Shown piece by piece: positions 54,500 to 64,000 of a stretch of DNA of 64,000 bases (the stretch's first letter is position 1; every line of letters begins with the position of its first letter). Source of the stretch: Acanthamoeba lenticulata (Eukaryota; Discosea; Longamoebia; Acanthamoebidae); NCBI GenBank assembly GCA_002179805.1, contig NAVB01000033.1, positions 62,001 to 126,000 on the forward strand, written 5' to 3'. The position numbers were made by a program, and so were the translations under genes. A model generated the notes under the pieces. It had not been told where the DNA came from and ran no database searches. It was given only the letters and a program-made list of their open reading frames with translations.

Positions 54500-57400
54500 A
54501 TGGAGCGGAAGAGAAAGAGGGGCGCTGCTGTGCTCGATGAAGACCAGGCAAAAAGAAGAAGCAAGCGGAAGCGGCTCACGGCACCGGCAGAGCGCCAAGG
54601 CGGTGAACGATCTCGCCCGGTTCAGCCAACCTCGCCCGCGTCCTCCAGCATCAACACATCTAGCCTGCGCCCCTCCTGCAGCCAGAGGCGAAAGAAGAAG
54701 CGATCAAACCGAGGCAGGCTCTTGACCCTCCCTCCCAGATTCTCTCGCGTGTGCTCACAACAACGTGGCGGGCGCAGTTTGGCATGATGTGCTGCAGAGC
54801 GTGTTTCCCTCCTGCCGCACGCTCCACCAGTTCCTGCTACGCTACAAGGACCTGCCCGGGGCCCGTCCCGTCCTCCTCCCGGGCGACACGGCAGCTTACC
54901 GCCAGCTGGTTACCCGGTGTGCTGCCACAAGGGACTAGCCCTCGACTTGAGTCCGCTTGCTAACGTCTCCTTTCCCTATGACCGTGTGCTTGCACCGCTG
55001 TCGCCATGGCAGAGCCGTCGTAGCAGTGCCAGCCAACGCCCCGCCTCTGCCCGAAGTGCCTTCGTTTGTCTCGCAATTTAAAATGGAGGACATTGTGATC
55101 CAGTACCCACCCCTCCCCTCCTGTGGACGTCTGTCTACTTGATGTCAGAGTCAGTGGGAGGCGTGATGCTGATCTGCCGCTTGCACAACGTGAAGGGTGA
55201 TTCGCACGCTCTGCCGGTCAGGGACGAGACACCTCCTGGCCAAGGGCTACCGCAAGGTGCGCGCCTCCCGCATGTATGCTCTATTGCTGCTAAGGAAAGG
55301 GCTCATTTGTGCATGTGCATGTGGCCACGGCAGGGCAATGGATTGATCAACGGCTGGGGCGTGGAGATGTACTACCCCAACATGATCGTCAACATCATCA
55401 AGACGCCACCGTGGTACGACGTAGCCTTGTCAAGCTTTTAATTTCATTTATTAATGTATTTTTTGTTTTTCTTCATGATGCGATGGCAGGGAGACGCTTC
55501 TCTCGAGAATCGGGGACGTGCTGATGACCCACTTGCTCATGCACACGTTCCTGTTCCTGCCGCTGCCCCAGAACTGCTACATGCAGATCACGGGCCCGTC
55601 CCTGTGGATCTCCGGGTCAGGGTCGATGGTGGAGGAGGGCAGCGAGCTGCAGCAGCAGGAGCTGTGGTCCCGCAAGGACCGCTACGTGACGCTGCCCTCG
55701 TACTCTTCGCCCGCGCACCGTCGCCGGCGACGAAAGGAGATCCTCGAGCTATTGGCCACCCAGAGCGCTCGGGCCGGGAGTCGAGGCCGGCCTCGTAAGC
55801 GCCAGCGGCTCGCTGGGCATCACGCCGCGCCGGCGCAGCACGAACACGGAAAGGCGAAAAAGAACGAAGTCGAGCCCAAGCGGAAGCGTCGCAAAAAGAA
55901 AGAAGCGGCAGTGGCCCGCGTGAAGGCAGAGCCGGAGAACAACCCGAACACAACTAAAAACACACCAAAGGAGAAGAAGAGGAGAGAAAAGAAGAGAAAG
56001 AGCACGAAAGAGAAAGAGAAAGAAAAAGAGGCAAAGAAGGAAGAGGAAGAAGAGAAGTCCACTCAAGCAGCGAGCAATGGTGTGGAGTTGAGTGCCGCAG
56101 AGCAGAAGCGATTGGACAAAAAGCGTAAGCACAGGAGACAGGACAGGAGGAAGCGGAAGGAGCGGCAGCGCGCAGCGCAAGCTGAAGCGAACGAGCGGCG
56201 TCTGATGCATGCTGCCGACAAGAACGCTCTTCTCGTCGACGATGATGGACAACGAACGGCAAAACAGAGGAACAACGACAAGACGCGGAAGGGAAGTACC
56301 AAAGGGAAGAAGCCACGACTCAGCATCTGGCGTCGGCGCAAGGCCCAGCGAGAGGCCGCTAGGGCGGCCGAGAACAGCGATGCCGCGCTGGCCTCTCTTG
56401 CCGATGACGTCAGCGATGACCCGATGTCAGAGGGAGAGGAGGAGGAGGAGGATACAGTAAGGACAGACAACGCCAAAGACGACGATGAAAACGAGGAAGA
56501 GGAGGAGAAGGAGCCAGACGAAGTGCACAGGCTGTGGCTCGATGACCCGCTCCTCTCCACCCCGTGGCGTAATCTCGAGCGCATGGAATTTGAACTCACC
56601 GCACATCCGGTGACCGCCTTCCCCTCGCCTTCACCTTCGCCTTTGCCATCGCCGTCGCCGTCGCCGTCGCTGTCACCGTCACCATTGTGGTCGCCGTCAC
56701 CCTCACCGTCGCCGTCACCGATGCCGATGCCGACAATCACCGCCGTCCCCGCTAGAGAGGACAGAGTAGAGAGGGACAACGCCACGAGGAAGCGGAAGAG
56801 GAAGCAGCCAAAGCGGATGACGATCGTTCTGCAAGCAGACAGTGACATCAACGGCACCTGCAATAGCGAGCAGAGGACGGAGAAACGTGCCCAAGATGAG
56901 CCCAAAGCAAAGAAGCCACAGAAAGAAGACGGCAAAAAGAACAAGATGACCAAGAGGAAGAAGAGGGCTCGGCGGATCGTCGTGATGCGGCCCAAGATAG
57001 CCAACGCCAACGCGGCCTACGTTCCGCGCTCGCGAATCTTCTACGCCAACCCATCGACCAGCTACTTTGGCCTTCCGCCCAAGCGTACGCTCTCTTGTTC
57101 CTCCCGGTCCTACCGCCCTGCGCGCTGACCGACGTGCTCGCTTGGCGGGCGTGCGGCGCAGACACGCTCAACCTGGTCGGCTGCACCAAGATGGGTGCTC
57201 GGCGGCTGCTGCGTGAAATCTTTCTCGATCCACCGCCCGCCAGCAAGAAGGAGCCTCATGCCGGCCAGGCCAAGCCCCACATGCTGCGGCGCTCGGACTC
57301 AGCGGGTGGCCTCCCGACGGGCTTCGTTGTGGGGAAGGCCTCCACCGCGACTGCGGGGCCTCGCAAGAAAAAGGTCAAGCGCGTGCCGCTGCCCAAGTCG

Positions 57401-60400
57401 CTCCGCGGGTTGCTGCCCCTTGCGCTGCACATCATTCGACGCCACGACAAGACCGCCAAGACCAAGACCTACAGCCGCGCCCTCCAACGCTACTGCCCGA
57501 TCCCGCTCCTTAGGCCGCCTCAACCGCCCCCCATCGTCGTCCAAGCCGCGGCCGAAGCGGCTGGCGAGCGTCGACCGCCGCCTTCGACGCGCACCTGCGC
57601 TCCAACTGGCCCGGAGGTCTTGTACGGCGCCCCTTCCTGGCACTGCGCACATGCGATTCGGCTGACCGCGTGGCTCAATGGGCGATGGCAGGGATACGCT
57701 GTTGCACACCCAAGTGGAGGATGAGTCTGGCGGGGCTACGTTTGCGCGTACGCCGCTGCGCGTGCGCCGCCCGGCATCATGCGGTCGGCACGCTGACGAA
57801 GATGACTTGACCGCCATGTCAGTTGATGCCTCGCCCGTCGATCTGGCCCGTCTCGCAACGCAGCCGCCCACACCCGCCAGAGCGAGCTCGCGTTCGCCTG
57901 GCCGCGCGGCAGCGGTGGAACCCAGACCGGAGGCTGTGCCTCAGCGCCCCGAGACATGCGCGGCAACTGGTTCGCCAGCCGAACCGGGCGCTCGAGCAAA
58001 GGCGGCCGCACGAGCACCGCGGACGAGCGAGGCCATCGCGCAGCTGCACCAGGTCACGTCCTACAGCACGCTCTTCTCGGTCTACTGCTGCCGCTACCGG
58101 CAGGTGGCCTCGTTCGTCAAGGCCGTGCTGGCCTACCTGCTCCCGCCGGCCCTGTGGGGTTCGCCCCACAACATCAAGGTCCTTGCCAGGGGTTCGCTTT
58201 CACCAGCATTCTTTCACATTCCTGCTCGACGTCCCGCCTCACCGAGACGCAACCCCGTGCAGGAGTCGATCAGTTTGTGCGGCTGCGACGACACGACCGC
58301 TACTCGATCCACTCGGCCATGGCGGGCCTCCGGGTACATCACCCCACTTCTCGCTCTAGCAACTCGTATTTGGACTTACACTTGTGGGCGGGGACGGCAG
58401 CTGAGGGACATGGCGTGGCTGCGTGGAGTACGCCGGAGCTATGGGGACAAGCAGCGCCTCGTGCAGCGCTTGGTCGGGTGCGTTCAACCCATGTTTAGAT
58501 CATTTTTATATTTATTTATTTCTAATCCTTTTTTTGTTGCTTTTTTTTGTGAAGCTGGACGTTCTCGCAGATCATCATCCCGCTGTTGCGGATCCACTTC
58601 TACGTGACCGAGAGCGGCCAATACGGGTACTTGCTCTTCTGTCGGCGTCGTCAGCCCCAGGGGCTAATTTCGTCTCCTCTCATGCGTTTCTTCTTCTCTT
58701 TGTGACACAGCAAACGCGTCTTCTACTACCGAAAGCCCGTGTGGGCGCACATCTACCGGCTTGCCATGTCCGAGTTTCGCCAGACGGGCGTGTTCTCGCA
58801 GATCCCTTCCGTGCGTGGCCATCACCACAGCAATAACCACTCCCCTGCGCTCTGGCCACAGGGAATAGGCTCATGGAAGAACATTTCTCTCCCTCTAGGA
58901 CGAGGCGAAACGGCTTCTTGTGGCGCCTGGCCGGCAGCTGGGCTTCTCCTTTATCCGGTTCCTGCCCAAGAGTGGCGGCGTGCGTCCCATCGTCAACCTC
59001 ACTCGCAGGCCCACGCACCACGCCGCCGTCTCTGTGCTCGACGCCGATGGTGCGTTTAACGTGAATCTCTGGCTGTGACATCACCTCTTTGGAGAGCTTG
59101 GCTTGACGACTCCTATTTCCGCGCGCGCACGCAGAGCTCCGTGGCACGACCTCGCGCGCCCCGTCGTACAAGGTGACGGCGGCCTACGTGGCCGACCGCA
59201 CCAACAAGAAGACTGAATGGAGCATCAACAACATCCTCAAGCCCGCCTTCTACATCCTGCGCCATGCCAAGGTGGAGTTCTCCTTCTTCTCCTCTTTCCT
59301 GCTTTGTGCTGACGTCAGCAATTGTTTGGTGGACGCCCCAGCACGAGAGACCGGAGCTGCTGGGCGCGTCGGTCTTTAGCTACAACGACGTCTACGTGCG
59401 GCTGTCCACCTTCCTCAACGAGCTGCGCCAGGCGCATCCCAAGCGGAAGCGGCTGCCGCGGCTCTACTTTGTGAGCATGGACATCAAGAGCTGCTTCAAC
59501 AACCTCAACCAGCGCAAGGTCTACGAGGTCGTCGACAAGCTGCTCAAGGACCACGAACACCTCGTCTACCGCGTCAACACCCACGTACCAGTTCCCACCC
59601 TCCGGTACGTCACAAAACAAAACAAAACAAAATTAATTTCTTAAGAAAAGAATTGCAATAATATTGATTCATTTTTTATCATGGCAGGCGGATCGTGTCC
59701 CGGGCCGAGGCACAGGTGATGCCCCTTGACGAGCTGCCGCAGGCCTACGCCTTTGCCAAGAAGCTGGCCGAGCACCGCAAAGATTCCATCATCACCGACC
59801 AGGTGCGGCGTTGGCGTTGGTCTGTCTGTCTGGTGCGATCCATCAACTCACGGAATAACCACGCCACTAGGTAGTGCACATCAGCATGGAGAAGCAGGAG
59901 ACCATGGAGCTGCTCAAGCAGCACCTCTTTGACAACCTCGTGGTGGACCGCATGGGCGGCTCGCCCCGGTTCTACCGCCAGACCAAGGCATGTCCTCTCC
60001 CCCCTCCACCTGTTCTTGCTCCCACAATCGCTTACATAGGAACCACGTAATCATATGGCAGGGCATTGCGCAAGGCTCGGTCCTGTCCACGCTCCTGTGC
60101 TCGCTCGTGTTTGGCGACCTGGAGAACAGCTGCTTCAAGCACCTCCCGTGGGACAGCCGCTCCCTGCCCACCTTCTACACGTACACCATCGCCTTCCCTT
60201 CATGATGACAATGGGCGGCCACTCGAGCTGATGATGCGGCCTCTCGAACTTATCGCCTGGCTTGGACTTGCATTACTCCAGGCCGTCGCCCAACACGAGC
60301 GGATGTAACCATTCGATCTCGGCCACGCCCGCGAACGACGAGCCCTCGGGCCAGCAGACGCAGGCCTCCCAGCAACAACAACAGCAACAATCGACCGCGC

Positions 60401-61483
60401 AGGGCGTGCTGGCGCGGCTGATCGACGACTTCCTCTTCATCACGACCAACATCAAGATGGCCAAGCGCTTCGTGCTGGACATGCACAAGGGCTATCCGAG
60501 CCACGGATGCACGGTCAACACGCGCAAGACCCAACTCAACTTTGATATGTCAGTCGACGGCCAGTCACTCAACAACGTCGCCAGCGGCCGCGCCTCCTCC
60601 TCCTCCTCCTCCTCCTCTGGTAAGTCTTTGCCTTCTCTTAGCTTTTTGTATTTGTTTTCGCTTTCGCTTTCGCTTTATCCGTTGTTTGTGGTCCTGACTG
60701 CTGACGACTCAGCAGATCCAGTCCTGTCATGGTGCGGTCTCCTGATCAACACACGCACGCTGCAGATACGAGCCGACTACACGCGCTACGAGGGCACCTG
60801 TACGTGTTCTGTCTCTGCGCTTCTCTTGCATGTGTGATTGGCTGCTGAATAAACTTGTTTGTGTGGTGGAGCGCAGATATTGTGGAGCAGCTGACCACCG
60901 GCGGCGGTGGCGGACGCAAGCTGTGGGCCGCCATCATGCAAGCGGTCAAACCCAAGTGCCACCCGCTGCTGCTCGACAGCCGCATCAACCTGCCCAAGGG
61001 CGTCGCGCTCAACATCTACCAGGCTTTCCTCATGTGCGCCATCAAGTTCTATTGCCACGTCAAGGCCATGCCCCGCGGGGCCGACCAAAATCCGGCCTTT
61101 TTCCTCGGTACTCGCTTGTCGATGTGTTGTGGGTTCATGGCCGACGCTCTCTCACACGAACATCTCCTCTCGCAGGCGTGATCTTTGATGTCATCCGGTA
61201 CATGTGGATGCTCGCCAAGGCACGCACGACTTGCGCCCTCGCCCGCGAGATGGACTGCAAGTTCTCCCTCTCGCGCCAGGAAGTCCTCTGGCTGGGCTAT
61301 CGTGCGTTCGTGGCCGTGTTGCGGACGAAGCAGACGCGGTTCGCGCCGCTCCTTCCACCGCTCTCGGCCAAGATTCGCCAGCTCTGGCGCTCGTCGTTGC
61401 GGTACCACAACAAGGTCCGCCAACGTCTGGCCTACGCCACCGACCCGCACAACTCCGAAGTCTTCAAGCTCATTCGCTACTAA
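54500..61483 (+). CDS. TERT: Telomerase reverse transcriptase (TERT), enlarged
   Basis: Model, 22 exons: join(54500..54602, 54739..54916, 55013..55102, 55196..55256, 55334..55413, 55490..57084, 57162..57621, 57692..58191, 58263..58333, 58401..58477, 58555..58626, 58711..58810, 58899..59049, 59135..59271, 59342..59604, 59688..59802, 59871..59987, 60062..60180, 60282..60619, 60716..60799, 60877..61107, 61176..61483), 1,749 residues. The TEN domain includes VIRTLCRSG, MYYPNMIV and SRIGDVLMTHLL. A roughly 450-residue charged linker with Ser-Pro repeats follows. TRBD: GARRLLREIFL, YSRALQRYCP (CP), LLPPALWGSPHN (QFP), HFYVTES (T). RT: LPKSGGVRPIVNL (1-2), MDIKSCFNNL (A), GIAQGSVLSTLLCSL (B'), LIDDFLFIT (C), NTRKTQLNF (D), WCGLLINTRTL (E). 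The C-terminal extension ends FKLIRY. It extends telomeres from an RNA template. Confidence 0.95.
55800..57000 (+). repeat. Low-complexity linker of TERT with Ser-Pro repeat
   Basis: Within TERT exon 6 this stretch codes a Lys/Arg/Glu-rich segment, acidic runs and, at about 56625-56735, a Ser-Pro dipeptide tract. It separates the TEN and RNA-binding domains, as the short linker does in other TERTs, but is several times longer. Confidence 0.8.
59307..59320. promoter_or_regulatory. 14-base palindrome TGCTGACGTCAGCA in a TERT intron
   Basis: The same palindromic core as at 42576-42591 lies in TERT intron 14, about 20 bases before the acceptor. The CTGAC inside could serve as branch point; a bZIP-type protein site is the alternative. 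Confidence 0.4.
59988..60061 (+). other. GC-AG intron in TERT before motif B'
   Basis: ACCAAG|GCATGT starts a 74-base intron that ends TGGCAG. Splicing joins YRQTK to GIAQGSVLST exactly at the conserved motif. The nearby GT at 59991 gives the wrong phase, so the GC donor is well supported. Confidence 0.85.
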
Positions 61484-61834
61484 GCGGAGATGAGAGCGAG
61501 CAAAGGGGAGCTGATGAGCAACCAAGTCACAGCAGAACAGCACGCAAGTTGACCAGAAATGTATGGAATGTTAGACGTGGCAATTCGGGAGAAAAACAGC
61601 CGAAAAAGTGTACGACTATTATGTGGGCCGGAGGCAGAGCGACGAGATGCGGATTGGAATCCACGCTAAAGGTAAGCCGCCTTCCGTGCTCCGCTCTGCC
61701 CTCCGCAGAAGCAGTGGAGTGTCTCGCTGCTTTGGACGCAACGAAGTAAACTACACAGACAGCGCAGCAGTCCTAAAGGAAGTGAACCCAACCAAAACAA
61801 CAAGAGTGCTCTACAGTGAAGCAAAGCGAGTGGC
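61484..61834. other. Intergenic region between TERT and the last gene
   Basis: A 351-base gap with no supported gene. It should hold the TERT 3' end and the promoter of the next plus-strand gene. Confidence 0.4.
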
Positions 61835-63929
61835 ATGTTCTCCACGACACGGGAACGTGAGTCGCCCGCCAGGCGGCGGAGGCGAGCCAAAGAGGACCTC
61901 GAGGCGCGGACCACCCACCTCTTGCACATCATCGAAGACCACCTCCTGCACGTCCACCCCATACGGCGCCGTCCGCGACGCAAACCCGATGGGACCGTGC
62001 CCGTCACGGTCCTGCGGGACAGCCGCGGCGGCCTTGCAGCCTCCGGCCAAGGAGGAGGAGGAGCCCTGAGGCTTAGCGCCCGACCACAGGCGTCGATGCC
62101 GCCTGCGCCGGATAGCGCCAAGGGCAAGGAGAAGATGTCGGCAAGCCACGCTATCATCAGCGCCAAGGGGAGCATGAGTGCGTCGGCGTCTTCCTCGTCT
62201 CAGTTGGTCCTCCCAGTGTGCCACGTAAGCGAAATGGTCGAATGCGTGGATCAGCTCAACCAACTCTGGGAGCGCGTCGTCGTGTTCGACGGCAAGGAAG
62301 AGATTCAAGACATCTTCCTCGCGCATCCAGTCATCGAGGTCCTTCTTCGTCTACTCAAGCGCCACCCCGAGTCAGGTACTCTTCCTTTTCTCTTCTTCTT
62401 CCGACCTTCCATACACGCTCCGAGCTTCAATGTTGTGATGGACATGCATGTGACATCGCCCAAAAATGTGGGTCTTCTCACGTCTTCCTTCGTCGTCTTG
62501 TGCTCGTGTTCTGTTGTCGACAGCTGCGCTACACGCGCGATGTGCTCAGTTTCTGACGCCGCTTGTGACCGAGAACATGGACGCCAAGGTCCGGGTGGAG
62601 CGCGCCAAGGGCGTGAGGGTCTTTGGCCTGGCCTACCAGCAGTTTGGCCCGTGGGCTCGCGGGCCGGCCATCGTGCCCGCACAGACCACCACCACAGCTG
62701 CCGCAGCAGCAGACACAGCCACAGCCCCAGCGCGGCCGATCCTGTTTGATAGCGGCGGAAGCGGGCAGCAGGCGATCCTGGCCGACTGCATGGCCCAGGT
62801 TGTGGCCTCGGCCGCTGCCGCTGACGCATCCACTGCCACCTCCAACGCGCCTGCCCACGGCGCCGCCATAGGGCGGCCTGATGGCGTCGTCATTGTCGAC
62901 GGGGATGGAGTCGAGCTGGAGAAGCTGGCCGCCGAGCGAGAGGCCAAGGATGCGGCCGACGTCCGCGACATCCGGGTCATGCTCGAGAAGCACGCCGCCT
63001 TCGACACCATCCGCAACTTCTTCTTCGCCCTCACCAAGTCCATCGCAACCCGCGCCTCCCAGTATCCCGACGAGGTACATTTTTTTGACAATTTATTCCA
63101 AATTTTTGCAATTAATTGTTTGAAAATTGTTTTGAATTTGACAAAAAAAAAAAAAACAAAACAAAAAACAGGAGAGGTACCTGAGGAGGCTGAAGGCCAA
63201 GGTGAACAAGGTGATGTTCAGGCCACAGCTGATCGAGCGACGCCTGGTGCTGCTGCATCGGCACATCCTGGGGTCGTCGGCGCTGTGGGGCGGCATCCAG
63301 TCCGAGTACGACAAGATGCGGAAGGAGTTCTCCAACCTCCACTTTGTCTCGCTCCCTACGGGCCACATCGACTCGCGCCTCCTCCCCAGCGACTCGCAGG
63401 CCTCGCAGCTCAACCTGCTTTACCACCAGCAGCGATTGGCCGACTCGGCCGACATGTCGCTCATGTCCTCCTCGCCGCCGACAGGCGGCAGCAGCATCAA
63501 AGCCGGCGACAGCGGCCTCAAGAACAGCGGCAGCGACATCAAGAGCAGCGGCAGCGGAATTAAGAACAGCGGCAGCGGCATCAAGAGCAGCGGCAGCGGC
63601 ATCCAAGGCCGGCGCGAGGCCGCCGAGCGCGAGAATCAGAGGCGTCTCGCTCGGAATGTACGTTCTCAGGAGGGATTCAAAGGCTCAAACACACACATAT
63701 ACGCACACAAATGCTGATGCGTGCGCGTGATGGACCCACAGAAAACCAAAGAGTTGGAGCGGGCCGAGATCCGCGAGCAGAAGCTCGAGCAGGTGCTGTG
63801 CCACGTGCAGCTGCTCGAAGTGCGCATCGACAAGCTCGCGCCGGAGCTGGACGAAGACGGCTTCCTCATCCGCGAACGCAACCCCTTTGTCGTCATCCAG
63901 CAGTGGCGCTGGAAGGACCCGCCCGGCAG
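61835..63929 (+). CDS. Unknown multi-exon protein, cut by the right window edge
   Basis: Visible exons: 61835..62375, 62524..63074, 63172..63657, 63742..63929, with the last ending in a GT donor; more exons lie beyond 64000. About 588 residues are visible. The start is MFSTTRERESPARRRR, a basic segment. Later parts are helical: MVECVDQLNQLWERVVVF, FLAHPVIEVLLRLLKRHP, YLRRLKAKVNKVMFRPQ, SEYDKMRKEFSNLHF and KTKELERAEIREQKLEQVL, broken by Ala-rich and Ser/Gly-rich linkers. It could be a cytoskeletal or trafficking scaffold, but I recognise no family. Confidence 0.7.
63486..63606 (+). repeat. Short tandem repeat coding SGSGIK units
   Basis: Roughly five 21-base units (core AGCGGCAGCGGCATCAAG with small changes) code NSGSGIK/SSGSGIK repeats in exon 3 of the last gene. 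The repeats keep the reading frame and look like recent slippage. Confidence 0.8.
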
Positions 63930-64000
63930 GTGCGCTTTTTTCTCATTCTTCTCTCTTTTCCCGATTGGCGCATCTGTTTTCGACCGAAAGACCAATCACC

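Noticed and set aside
55197..55225. A 25-base intron in the TERT TEN region
   Set aside because: Too short; using the donor at 55103 and acceptor at 55195 gives VIRTLCRSG in frame, matching the TEN domain.
1..64000. CRISPR arrays, rRNA or tRNA genes, intact transposons
   Set aside because: No regular spacer-repeat blocks, no tRNA-like cloverleaf or rRNA sequence, and no transposase were recognised on reading.

Overview
The window looks like nuclear DNA of a free-living amoebozoan, most probably Acanthamoeba or a close relative. That is an inference from GC-rich coding sequence, closely packed genes on both strands, many short introns (mostly about 40-130 bases) with GT-AG and occasional GC-AG borders, and gene families such as RFX, F-box, Rab, DH-PH, TERT and XPF. 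No rRNA, tRNA, CRISPR array or intact transposon was recognised. Exon models were built by hand from reading frame, splice borders and intron phase. Almost every model closes in frame, but single borders may be off by a few bases.

Left third (1-25.4 kb). An ankyrin/F-box/Rab-like GTPase fusion (285-2831) is followed by a rhomboid protease (minus), an ADP-ribosylarginine hydrolase (plus) and a SAP-domain nuclear protein (minus). Then come an intronless bacterial-looking alpha/beta hydrolase, a class II CPD photolyase, a first RFX-type transcription factor (minus), two small minus-strand genes, a RlmI-type RNA cytosine methyltransferase, a secreted PLC-like phosphodiesterase and a ketopantoate reductase. 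Two broken gene fragments lie upstream of genes: a Rab piece at 101-188 and a rearranged SAP-gene piece at 4389-4620.

Middle (25.4-43.3 kb). One gene of about 6.8 kb encodes a membrane-anchored coiled-coil/SH3/DH/PH protein of nearly 2,000 residues. Next is a 1,069-residue helical protein of unknown function, then a divergent pair of RFX-type genes (37257-39744 minus, 40247-43249 plus). They are paralogues of the gene at 13-17 kb and share with it an intron that splits the same Trp codon.

Right third (43.3-64 kb). XPF/ERCC4 nuclease, a class 3 lipase, a four-CBS protein, a small intronless gene, a conserved WD40-like protein and a 22-exon telomerase reverse transcriptase (TERT) of about 1,749 residues, followed by an unknown gene cut by the right edge.

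The genes do not form one pathway. Several concern genome maintenance (photolyase, XPF, TERT), three are related DNA-binding factors, and the most unusual items are the Ank-F-box-Rab fusion, the membrane-tethered giant RhoGEF, the intronless hydrolase and the enlarged TERT.
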